A DNA stretch of 64,000 nt. Origin: Oidiodendron maius Zn (Eukaryota; Ascomycota; Leotiomycetes; Myxotrichaceae). Shown one piece after another: positions 35,139 through 44,747 of this stretch (positions within the stretch are counted from its first letter, which is position 1; the number at the start of each line of letters is the position of its first letter). The DNA lies in assembly GCA_000827325.1 (NCBI GenBank), contig KN832877.1, positions 186,001 through 250,000 on the forward strand. The letters run 5' to 3'. Made by a program: the position numbers and the translations under genes. The notes under the pieces were generated by a model, which saw only the letters and a program-made list of their open reading frames with translations, had not been told where the DNA came from and did not search any database.

Positions 35139-38100
35139 TCACTCGTTCCCCTCCACATACTCCAGCCACGTCCTCACACCTTCTCGCAGGAAACTCTCTT
35201 TCTCCCTGGCGAGCTCTCGCTCTCCGCATGGTATTTGCTCGCGCTCCTCGCGCTCCCTAGCCTCGACGACGTTGCGTACGATCTCTTCCAGGGCACAGAG
35301 GATCGTCTTCTTGCACTCGTTTCGCGGGACTTCTAATCTGTGCTCTGGTACTGAGATCTCCCGGGCTTCGGAATTACTCCGGTCACGACCCTCGGGCCGA
35401 CTCTTTCTTGACGTACTTCTGCTCGAGGAGACGGAGGATCCTTTGGACCCGGTACCAGACTGCGCCATGATGCGCTCTACCGCTTCGATCAGAGTGTCGT
35501 CCATGGAAATAATGAATTTCTCAACAAAGCGCTCTTCCACTCGGCTCTCTTGCACCCCGGGCGTCGGGGTGAGCAGAGCTGTGGAGTAGACGTTGCCATA
35601 TTTGCTGTCAAGACTATTGGGCAGGAAAGGAGCAGCTTGCTCCACACTGGTAGGCTTAATAAAGCGGCTATAGCTGATGTGCTTTATCGAGAAGTTGGTC
35701 GTGTCTGCGATGATGGCAGAGCTGATATTAACCCAGCGGCCCTCGCTGCTACCATCCGGAGGATGTGGCGTGGAGGAGACAGAAGGTGTAGGCTCATTGC
35801 GCATGCTTTCCTTGATCTCCTCCAAAAGACTCTCCTGGGGAGGCGTTGCTTGGAGGGCGAAATCGGGATGGTATCGCGGCAGCCATCCCCCCACATTCAT
35901 GGTCGTATCTGCATCTGGCGCAACACGGCAATAATGCTCGAACCCCTCCATTCCATTCCCGAATCCTGGAGTCGAGAACGAGTAGCCCGAGCTGCTTGGG
36001 GAAGAGACTGCGGTCTCGAAAGAGAGATACTCAGGCAGGGGGACGTCGATATCAATTATACCATCTTTAATGGAAGTCTTCACAGGACTCTCATATGCTC
36101 CAGACGGGTCAGGGGTCCGATCATGGATGTGGACGGTTTGCTCAGCCACTTCATCTCCCCCGCCTTCTGAATCGCGTCTCGTCGTCTCAGTTGACCCGGC
36201 ATCTGATTTACGCAGCTCGCTGTCCCTCCTAGGCGGCTTGGTACGGAGATCTCCACTGGCCTCATCGACCATCTCCTGTAGCTTGCTTCCGTTGCGCGCT
36301 TTATAGCGTAGATCGTTAGTCTCGAGGCCCTCAACGGTAGGCGATGTGGCGGTTGTCGACTCACGTCTTCTGGAGGAGCCCCAGAATCCGCTTATCATAC
36401 TTCCCCAGCGTGATCCGTGCCCGTGAGAGTCGGAGGACCCATTGCTATAGTGTCCTGTGCTCTCATCTCTCCTCAGAGACCGTATTAGGTCCTCGGTGGC
36501 TAAGCTACCACTACTTCCGGGGCTGGGAGCGGGGCCAGTGCCTCTGATGGGACGTCGGGTGGAGAAGTGCGGCATGGTGGTCACAGGCGTCACCGTGGAG
36601 GTTGTTGCGGCACTACTCTTGCGGGAGCCAATGTCACTCCCAGGAATTGGAAGGTTGGCAGTCTTAATGGATGCCGCGTCGGAGGTACGCCGATCATGGT
36701 GGTGGATCTCTGGGCCCTGAGAGCCTTGTGCAGGGAAGCTCATTGTCCTAGAATGAGCGCTTCGGGCGATGCTTCCTCGCTTGTTGATCCGCCGCCGGAG
36801 TGATTCCTCTCGCAGAATGGGCACGACATACGTTGGCGGCGAGTGGGAAGAGCCACCACAAGATGTCGCGGTGTCTGGTCGGTGAAGACGGCAGAGCCTC
36901 TGTTGTTGGTTGGTTGGTAGGAATGCTGAGAGCAAAAATACAAGGCGTCGGGCCATGAGCTTATTGTCTGACAAGATGATGGTCCTCGCGGGAAGGGAGA
37001 TGTCATCATCCCTACTAGATCTTTGCTGTTGGTAGTGTCGCCGACGGTACCAGCTGGGGCCTAGGGCCTGAAGCCATTCCGTATGATTGCCCAGGAAACC
37101 GGTCAAAACGTTGAAGAAGAAGAAGCCTTCATCCTTTCCACCGGCCCACTTGGCAACCAATCTTGCTTCTTCGCGCCAGATGCCCCATCTCCCCTGGCCT
37201 GTTATCACCTGAGCCGCTTTAAGACCGCTGACGATTCTCTGACGGGAGGCGTCAACAGCCTTGTGAATCTTTTCTACCGGCATCAGGCAGTTTGCTGTGA
37301 GCTGAACGTACTTAATAGTGGGTTTCTGGATCTTGAACGGCTTGACATCTTCCACTCGCTTGCCTCCGATGGAGACGCTGGCCGACGAGGTCCGGGCATG
37401 CTTGGGAGGGCTCGGAGAGCTGATATTGGCCTGCTTCAGCATAGGGAGGAGGGTCGCCGTTACAACAAGTTGGAGGTGGGAGAGGGTCCTCATGATTATG
37501 TCCCAATGCTGGGTGATGATATCAATGCGGTCATCGGCATCACCAGATAAAGGAGGTTCCAAGGAGTGCCCACCGGAGCCATGACTTAAGACCGTCCACC
37601 CAGCATGTCGGGCGGAGTTGAATGAGGATGGGAAGGATAGGTCTTGCTCGGGATAGGAACCGGGGCTGCGGAAGCTGGATCGCGATACGGGGGTGGTGGG
37701 GGGGTGGGAAGCTGCAGGTAACTGCACCACCAGGCCAACGGCGTACATTGGCGTTCTGTTCTGCTGCGGCTTCTTCTTCTGCAGCACGCCGTTCTCGCCC
37801 ACCTTGGGAAAGGGATACCCCGCGGTGGATTCGGTAGATGGCCTGATGACGGTGGGCGTCCGTTTCTGGCTCTCGTCGGCCTCGTCAGCGTCGTCACTTG
37901 GCAACGGGACCGGGAAGATGCGTGTGATCAGCACCTTCTTCTTGTCGACGACTCGGGGCACGGTGCCAGGATGTGAGAAGTTGGCAGATGGCAGCCCAGT
38001 ACCAAGGCCCCCCGACGTGAACGACTGCGCCAGCTTGCTGCTCCGCATGCTTGACCGGCCCAGGGAGCCATCCCCGATGTAGGAGCCGGAGGTGGAGGCC

Positions 38101-38753
38101 GAGCGCGACTCGGCGGGGAGGATGTGCAGCTTCGTCCCCGCGCCCTTGTAGGCCAGCGTGTCTGAGGCGCCGAAGATGCAATTTGAGAAGGAGGTGATCT
38201 CCTCGCGGTGCTCGCGCGCCGACCTCTGCCCCTCGGTCTCGTGCCCAAAGGCCTTCCCCAGCTGTGCCGACCTGCGATCAAAGGCCCCAAACGGCCGGGG
38301 CGCCGGCTCTTGCTGAATCACGACGGGGCGGGCACTCTGGCCCACGCTCGTCCGGCGCGGGGAGCTGATGGAGCGGCGGCCCTCGCTGCGCGTCGAGAAG
38401 ACGGACGAGGACTGCCGATCCAGCGAAGGGGAGGGTGGTGGGGGGGGATGGCTGTCGTAGAGCAGGTACGCCGAGCCCGTGGCGGTGGTGGCCTCCTGCA
38501 TGATGATTACTCGCACATCGCGCAACTCGAGGTCGAGGTCGCCGTGGATGTCGAAGGCATTGACGGGGGCCGGGGTCAGCACGGTGCCGGAGGAGAGGGC
38601 GAAGACCTGATCGTGGTGGCACAGGGCCTCGGCGTCGGGGAAGAGGAGGTTGTGGGTGAACTGGTCCTCCAGATTCGAGTCGAGGGGGTTGGCGGTGCGC
38701 GCGGTCGGGCCATGGGGAGGCAGGCCAGAGAGGAGCTTGCCCAGGAGGGACAT
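35139..38753 (-). CDS. lst4: Folliculin-interacting-protein-like (FNIP / Lst4) TORC1 regulator
   Basis: A single exon of 1204 residues from MSLLGKLLSGLPPHG. N-terminal FNIP-type blocks are spread between long disordered serine-rich linkers: DLELRDVRVIIMQE (about 70-85), FGASDTLAYKGAGTKLHIL (about 190), KKVLITRIFPVPLP (about 275) and MYAVGLVVQLP (about 340). These resemble the split longin/DENN parts of FNIP and yeast Lst4. The C-terminus is KKTILCALEEIVRNVVEARERE. With Lst7/folliculin, Lst4 acts as a GAP for the Gtr2 GTPase at the vacuole and promotes TORC1 activity. The 5' third is markedly GC-rich. No introns. The family is recognised from short blocks only, so confidence is moderate. Confidence 0.72.
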   Translation of the reverse strand: MSLLGKLLSGLPPHGPTARTANPLDSNLEDQFTHNLLFPDAEALCHHDQVFALSSGTVLTPAPVNAFDIHGDLDLELRDVRVIIMQEATTATGSAYLLYDSHPPPPPSPSLDRQSSSVFSTRSEGRRSISSPRRTSVGQSARPVVIQQEPAPRPFGAFDRRSAQLGKAFGHETEGQRSAREHREEITSFSNCIFGASDTLAYKGAGTKLHILPAESRSASTSGSYIGDGSLGRSSMRSSKLAQSFTSGGLGTGLPSANFSHPGTVPRVVDKKKVLITRIFPVPLPSDDADEADESQKRTPTVIRPSTESTAGYPFPKVGENGVLQKKKPQQNRTPMYAVGLVVQLPAASHPPTTPVSRSSFRSPGSYPEQDLSFPSSFNSARHAGWTVLSHGSGGHSLEPPLSGDADDRIDIITQHWDIIMRTLSHLQLVVTATLLPMLKQANISSPSPPKHARTSSASVSIGGKRVEDVKPFKIQKPTIKYVQLTANCLMPVEKIHKAVDASRQRIVSGLKAAQVITGQGRWGIWREEARLVAKWAGGKDEGFFFFNVLTGFLGNHTEWLQALGPSWYRRRHYQQQRSSRDDDISLPARTIILSDNKLMARRLVFLLSAFLPTNQQQRLCRLHRPDTATSCGGSSHSPPTYVVPILREESLRRRINKRGSIARSAHSRTMSFPAQGSQGPEIHHHDRRTSDAASIKTANLPIPGSDIGSRKSSAATTSTVTPVTTMPHFSTRRPIRGTGPAPSPGSSGSLATEDLIRSLRRDESTGHYSNGSSDSHGHGSRWGSMISGFWGSSRRRESTTATSPTVEGLETNDLRYKARNGSKLQEMVDEASGDLRTKPPRRDSELRKSDAGSTETTRRDSEGGGDEVAEQTVHIHDRTPDPSGAYESPVKTSIKDGIIDIDVPLPEYLSFETAVSSPSSSGYSFSTPGFGNGMEGFEHYCRVAPDADTTMNVGGWLPRYHPDFALQATPPQESLLEEIKESMRNEPTPSVSSTPHPPDGSSEGRWVNISSAIIADTTNFSIKHISYSRFIKPTSVEQAAPFLPNSLDSKYGNVYSTALLTPTPGVQESRVEERFVEKFIISMDDTLIEAVERIMAQSGTGSKGSSVSSSRSTSRKSRPEGRDRSNSEAREISVPEHRLEVPRNECKKTILCALEEIVRNVVEAREREEREQIPCGERELAREKESFLREGVRTWLEYVEGNE

Positions 38754-40170
38754 GGTTGAGGCTGCTCTCTCACGCTCTCTCACACACGCTCACTCTGTGT
38801 CTTGGTCGGTCGGGTTCACGCGAGGGCGCTCTAAGCGTCGGCCGCGACGATATGTCGCTCTTGGAGGCCCATTGCTGCGATGCGAGGGGAGGAGCGCCAG
38901 GTCGGGGGGGGGAATGGCGAGGTCGATGAGGCGCCGGATTGGGACGGGATGATGTCGGTGGTGGGCGGTGGGCGGTCCCGCGCAACGGTAAATTCGATTC
39001 AGGGCGAAAGGGAGAGGAGACGGCGGCGGCGGGGGGACGGAGGGATTATAAAGGGGCGTGTTGTAGAATCGTCAGTGCGAGCCGGTAAGAGAGGAGCGTC
39101 TCTGGCGGTGATGATGGTGCAAATCATGAAGGTCCTGGGAGGGAATGGTGGAGGGAATGGGTGGTGGTTATGGTGGTGGTCTGGGAGGTGGAAGAGAAGC
39201 CGTGGTCCAAACTCCGTGGCCCGCTTCCACATTCCACACGCCTCAACTCCTCCCCACTCCCGGATTCCGTGGTTCGTTCGTCCATCCCGGCAACTGGCGG
39301 TGAGGCGGTGAGGAACCGAGAACGTCCCAATCCATCCACACACAATGCGACCGATCCAGACTACTGTACGCTACATCTTGCCCCGACTGCCACTGACGGA
39401 CACTGACTGTACTCGGACTGTACAGTACTCTACATGATGGTCCAGATTACTGAGTGCGCCCTACAAGCCCATCCCAGGCTATCCCCGACTCATCCCCGAC
39501 TCATCCCAGAATCATGCCAGGACCTATGATGAGCCTAGGCAACCCGACCACCTCGTCCAACGACGACTCGACCACCACGGCCGCGACCACAACCACGATC
39601 ACGCTCCGGCCAGGCAAAGAGATGCCCCCAGGACCTCGATGGCGTACCATCCTCCTGCCCCGATCCATGATCCTGCTGATAACCATGCCCGCCCTCGTCT
39701 CGTCCTTCCTCCCCCTTTCCTTCGCCCCCCTTCGCTCCCCATTTCTGCCCATGGCCCATCACGACCATGACCCTCCGTACGACGATTCTTCCTATTTCTG
39801 TGCGTATATCCGAGTGCGAGCGACCGAAGACAAGGTGCTGAGGTCATCGCCCTTCCCGCGGGGATGGTTACCCCTTCCGGGGCGGTAGCCCAGTCCCCCC
39901 CACTGGTCTCGTTCTGGGTCTCGGATCGCTGGTCTGTTGTACTCTGCTTTAGTAAACGATGAGTTAGTTACTTGCGCTCGGGCCGTCCAGGTAATAGGAG
40001 GGCTGCTACTGTAATTACACGCCCGCCGTTGGGCAGCATTTCGCGGCGTGGAAGAAATCGATCGTCAAGGCTGAGGGGCCGACCTCGCCTTCGGGCCGAG
40101 GCTGATATGAAGCCCTCCCCATCTTGCTCTCTGCTCCAGGCGGTAATCTCCTGGGTCTCGCGCTGGTTCT

Positions 40171-40230
40171 CATACATACATACATACATACATACATACA
40201 TACACACAATACATACATACACACAATACA
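40171..40230. repeat. (CATA/TACA)n microsatellite
   Basis: About 60 bases of tetranucleotide repeat, pure from 40171 to about 40203, then broken by two ACACAATACA variants. Confidence 0.95.
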
Positions 40231-40268
40231 TGCTGCCATGCCCTGGGAGAAGGGCATTGTAGAGTAGT

Positions 40269-40288
40269 AGCGCAGCGCAGCGCAGCGA
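40269..40288. repeat. Short CGCAG tandem repeat
   Basis: About four copies of the pentanucleotide GCGCA/CGCAG side by side, beside the CATA array. Confidence 0.85.
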
Positions 40289-40740
40289 AGGCGAGCAAAA
40301 CTCCTACTTGTGACGCGCATATCCTACGCAGGGGCCAGCACGAGATCACCTCACCGGCGTCGCGTACTGGGGGGCCATCACCGCTCTTGCGCCTCTGCTG
40401 GGAGGAGCTGAGGAGCTCGTGGCCATCGTAGAGCCTCCCTTTTGCCGACGGTGATGGACCCACGACGCGCTTCGGTAAACCGCCACCTTAAACCGCCACC
40501 GCAAACCCGCCACCGTAACTCGCCCCGTCCGGCCAACCTGATTCGGCGGCGGGCCCAGCGATACAGAGAGTATCAAACCGTGGTCTGGTCCAGTACGCGG
40601 CGCAGGGGCAAGCCAGAGGAGGGGGACGGTGCTACATGTCGATGACGATCGATCGTGATCGACTCCCACCGCAGTGGAAAGTTGCAGGAAGCTCCCTACG
40701 GCACGGCGCGACGCTGACAGCGGCTGATGGGCGCATGCGG

Positions 40741-40776
40741 TACTGGACTGGACTGGACTGGAATGGACTGGACTGC
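40741..40776. repeat. (ACTGG)n pentanucleotide repeat
   Basis: Seven near-copies of ACTGG/ATGG, one of them altered (GGAATGG). Confidence 0.9.
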
Positions 40777-41260
40777 GCTGCACTTCACTTTACTTCGTAT
40801 CGTATGGAAAGAGAGCCAGGTCACGCCTGCGGTAACGGCCGAACGGCCGAACCCTCCATGAGCTTGATCTGGTCGTGATATCGGCGATCTTATAGCCCAG
40901 GGAAGGATGGTCTGGCACATGTCGGCCTTCCACCACTGCCTAACGGCCGCATTCCAGCTGACCCAAACCGGCTGCGGCCTTAAGTCGTTTCTGAGGCTCA
41001 GTTGATGCGATGCGCTGTACAAACACGAGCAGCTGATGATCTGCATACAGCTGACGATGCATCGCGGGGCGTACTTTCATCGCCGTCCCCAGGACCTGGG
41101 TCGGGTCGGGGCGGGGCAGACCGAGCTGTTCATAAAGAATATCGTGACCGGGGCGCGCTGGATATGAGTCTCGCATCGACCTCAGAAGCAGCAACGGGCC
41201 CGGGCCACCGTCGTCGACGGGTTTTGCATGATCACGGTTGACGTATGCGGCCGCGAGTTA

Positions 41261-41337
41261 CGAGTTACACTACGAATACTGTACGAGTTACACTACGAAT
41301 ACTGTACGAGTTACTATACGAATACTGTACGAGTTGT
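41261..41337. repeat. 23-bp minisatellite, three copies plus a partial one
   Basis: The unit starts CGAGTTACACTACGAATACT. Copies lie at 41261-41283, 41284-41306 and 41307-41329 (the third with two changes), followed by a partial copy. GAGTTA words also flank the array on both sides. Confidence 0.93.
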
Positions 41338-42481
41338 GAGTTACGGAGTAAGTCTCCCCCGTCACACCCGTTCTTCTTAGCCCATGACTCGGGGTTTCAT
41401 GTTCTGGCGGTCTGGAGATCATCTTCGTCCTGCTCCTTCGCCTCCCTCCAACTCCAACAACACCAGTCCCACGCTCTCTCCCGGCCGCCCATGCGGCGAA
41501 GGCAACTCATTCCCTCGCTGAAACCCCTGTTCCCAGGGGAAAATTCCAAATGTCGACTCCCCCAGAACAACACGGACGCTATCCGCACGACACACAAATC
41601 AACCACGTAGCACAGACACTGGACAGGCCTCTCGGGCGGCAGTGTGCGCGCCTCGTCGCGCGATCCGATTGATATGAGGCGGGAAAGAAACGTCGGTGAG
41701 GCTGGCCCGACAGGCTCTCCTTTCGCTGTGCCGCTGCAATGAGCCGGGTCAACCCCCTGGCTCTCCAACTCCCATAATCCCACATCGCTGGAAACCTCCC
41801 AATCATGCCTGCGCCCGCTCGGAGGGCGATCACTCTCGCGCTTGTCCCTCTGTATCATTCCAACTTGGGACGGTGTATGCCCCAAACCACAGCGCTCATC
41901 CGGCGAAAGTGCCTGCCCCGACCAGCGATCCACTCCGGGGTGCGGTCGCCGCGCGATGAAGTAGCATCGTCTTTGCTTGGCCGCCCCAGGCTCGGTAGAT
42001 TAGGATGGTGGAAAGACTTGAAGCCTAGTACTGTACTTAGGAATTGGAGGTCGCGTTCCAGAGGAGCACAGAGGTGCAAGTCAAGGATTACAAGGACGAG
42101 GATATCCAATAGGAAAGTTACTTACGACCGGCCCCCGGTGCGCATCTCTCAGGGCCGGCCGCCGTTGAACTCTTGCAAGGTATGTCATAATGACGACGAC
42201 GGATCAACGTATAGCATTTCATCCTCCGCGCCTCATTTCCTCTCTCGTGCGAGTCACGACAAATGCAAATGCCCCCCTCCAACCAGCCCAAAAATCAGAC
42301 GTCAGTATCATGCACGTAACAGCAAAAGAGGAAAGCCCGCACCTGACCACAGACCCCCCCTTTTTTTAGGGCATTTAGTGATTACTGCACAGCTGCACCT
42401 AAGCATATTACGCACAGGGAAGTACAGTACAGGACGGATGTAAGACGCAAGGGCAAAAATAACAAGAGCAACAAGATGTGC

Positions 42482-42500
42482 AGTTGCAATTTTTGCAACT
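42482..42500. other. Perfect short hairpin
   Basis: AGTTGCAA and TTGCAACT form an 8-base perfect inverted repeat around three T. No T-run follows, so it is not a classical Pol III terminator. Function unknown. Confidence 0.7.
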
Positions 42501-43494
42501 AGCGGCCGTGAGTGGGGAGGGGGGTTGACGCGGGGTTAGTCTATATCTTGCCTTACCGTGCAGATTTTACTGCGGTGAGACACTAGGAGATTTTTCCATC
42601 TTCGTAAACGAGCATCGGCAAGAGAAAGTGATTACTGCGCATTTTCCGGCAGAGGATCTACTTTATGAATTCGGTAAGACTACGTGCAGCCTGGAGGGAA
42701 GGGGGCTTCGCTTAAGGAAAGGGGCAACCATGAAACGGAGCCCAGCTAGATCCGACAGCTTGCTGTAAATTTTGAAGCCGCGTACTTGATGTTCAATCCT
42801 GTCTGCATAATATCGTGGATAAGTAATATGCGTACTTGCGATGCATATCTCTGTATTTTCTTAGGATGGCATTATACCGGAGTCCCTTGTCCCTCGAAAT
42901 TTGATACCAAGGCTAGCAACGCACACAAGAAGATTGCGCGAAGACTGTCAACGCGGGCACGCCATTTGATAGACATATCCCATATAATGTATATCATAAT
43001 CTGAGCTTGAGCTATATCCTCCCCACTCATTTATCTCGTACATATATTTTTGGTTGTGTATAGTTACGGAGATAGTAGCTGGGTGTTCTTTCCTTGACAT
43101 CTTAGTTTGGTTGTCCAAGTCTTCTAACTTCTCTCTTTCCTACTTTATATTTCTTGCTCTCTACATCGGCATCAACCTCAAGTTATTGACGGCCTGATTG
43201 TAGTGCTACCTTTCAACTTCCTCTTTGGCTTCTAATCGTTACTATTGCTATCAAGTCAGATAGTTCCTTGGTGCGTTCTCTCGAGCCGCCACATCGGAGA
43301 GCAGAAGACATCGCGGATACTCGCCAAAGCATCCCAACCAGACAAGACCGGAGATCAAAATATATGCCGGCGAGTTTTACCACGCAGGCATCACTTCTAC
43401 CACTTGCCGAGCGAAGCTCATAGACCCTTCTGGCATTAAACACTGCGTCCTTCAATATTTCTAGACAAGGCTTCTGCTGCAAGACTAGTATATC

Positions 43495-44301
43495 ATGGCT
43501 TCTCCTCACGGTGCCGTCGATTCTCAACCGCTTCTGCGAAGCCAACGGCTCAGGCAGAGCAATTATAATTACACAACGGTAGCTCCGCGGAGAATTAATG
43601 CCGAAGTACCCAACAAGTTAAAAACCCAGACTTCCCAAGAGGACTCAATAATGTCTCTGGAGGAAGATGAGAAGCAAGCTCCCACGCCTCAAAGGAGTGT
43701 TGCGAATCGGCTTGACTCGGGCCATTTTCTTGTGCTTGAATCTAGACCCTTCAACCAAAGCCCTGGCCCATTCGGGTACTGCGATAATCCGAAGTGTCCT
43801 ATGCTCTCAGATGATCAACTTCAGTACCCCATCCAATCTCAATATCGGCTCAGGCTCAGTTCCACTCCGCTTGGCTGTCACGAGTCGGATGACAGGTACG
43901 TAAAAGTCGCCCACCATGAACATCGCTCATTCAATTCGAATCAAACTGACTGGCTGGACTCTAGCCCGATTTTGGAACATGATCATTACTATCACATCCG
44001 CTGCGTGGAAGCTCATGTTTCAGAGACCATCGGGGAACAGCTCACTACCTATGCACTCACAGGTCAACTGATAAGAGACCCAAACGACTCATTCCTGTCA
44101 CCGGTCAATCAGCCGATTAATGATTGGTTCATGCATGGGGGCCGCATCAGAGCCTTTGAACAATACAAGAGATGGTATAAGACGTGTCAAGGCGTAACTT
44201 TCACCGACGCTGACATAGATATTGGTAAAATTGGCACGCACGAAGAGTGGTTGAGCATTGCTGCTAGGATGAGCCAGATGTTGTTGTTAGGAAGTCACTG
44301 A
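43495..44301 (+). CDS. Unknown fungal protein with Cys/His motif
   Basis: The frame is open over 268 residues, but 43896-43964 looks like a 69-base intron: GTACGT donor, CTGAC branch word, CTCTAG acceptor. The preferred model, exons 43495-43895 and 43965-44301, gives 245 residues. Because 69 is a multiple of three and stop-free, both forms are readable. The N-terminal half is disordered. The second half holds YCDNPKCPML, LGCHESDDSPIL, then DHYYHIRCVEAHV and NDWFMHGG, with Cys and His spaced as in a small metal-binding fold (C-x4-C ... C-H ... H-x2-C). I know no named family; I believe similar proteins occur in Helotiales. Function unknown. Confidence 0.65.
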   Translation: MASPHGAVDSQPLLRSQRLRQSNYNYTTVAPRRINAEVPNKLKTQTSQEDSIMSLEEDEKQAPTPQRSVANRLDSGHFLVLESRPFNQSPGPFGYCDNPKCPMLSDDQLQYPIQSQYRLRLSSTPLGCHESDDRYVKVAHHEHRSFNSNQTDWLDSSPILEHDHYYHIRCVEAHVSETIGEQLTTYALTGQLIRDPNDSFLSPVNQPINDWFMHGGRIRAFEQYKRWYKTCQGVTFTDADIDIGKIGTHEEWLSIAARMSQMLLLGSH

Positions 44302-44747
44302 GTACGGAGACGATTGCTGTGTATTGTTTGAGCTGCAGTACTATTATTGATAGAAGTATATTTATTGCTTGTTAGTCTTTACCCGTCGGACGATGACTCC
44401 GTGGAAGGCCGAAAAGGCTTGTGTTTCATCTCTGCTTCGAGAGAGTAAATTCATCTCGTTGTCTGTCGCTGCCACGAGGCTCCAGCCTGTGCTCATACAC
44501 AAGAGGCATATCTGAATTCTCTTGACAAGGTGCGTCTTAGCCGCATAATGATGATCATTTTTTCCAACAAGAAAGGCAAGAAGTATTAATTCATTGTACA
44601 TTCCATATCTATCTAGATATATAACAATATAACAATTCCAACATCAAAGCCTTGAGATCTTCCCGGATCATGACAGATTAATATACAAAAATCTCCCCAG
44701 ATATATGTTTAGAATAATACAAAGCATATACAAGCTCAGCCAAGGCC
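44302..44747. other. Intergenic, tail-to-tail 3' region
   Basis: 446 bases between the Cys/His gene and the 3' end of IML1. A minus-strand frame at 44362-44601 has no motif. Confidence 0.5.

Larger units (their letters stand above)
38754..43494. other. Long intergenic region, 4.7 kb, microsatellites, no convincing gene
   Basis: Longest gene-free stretch in the window. It is GC-rich near the FNIP-like start, then low-complexity with several short tandem arrays listed separately. Many overlapping short frames on both strands (for example 39454-39888 and 41805-42443) reflect GC-rich low complexity: they have no domain, no splice logic and overlap in antisense. It presumably holds the promoter and 5' UTR of the FNIP-like gene and, at the other end, of the Cys/His protein gene. 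A non-coding RNA cannot be excluded. Confidence 0.5.

Noticed and set aside
35550-38759. Many plus-strand frames opposite the FNIP-like gene
   Set aside because: Shadow frames of a GC-rich, serine-rich coding region.
39454-39888. 144-codon plus-strand frame in the long gap
   Set aside because: Repetitive Thr/Pro-rich reading of GC-rich DNA, overlapped by three minus-strand frames; no domain or conserved look.
40171-40230. CATA array considered as CRISPR-like or telomere-like repeat
   Set aside because: Simple tetranucleotide microsatellite without spacers, and the genome is eukaryotic; the unit differs from TTAGGG.
41805-42443. 212-codon plus-strand frame in the long gap
   Set aside because: Basic low-complexity composition, antisense overlap and no motif; length explained by GC content.
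42482-42500. Hairpin considered as a terminator or tRNA arm
   Set aside because: No downstream T-run and no cloverleaf partner sequences.
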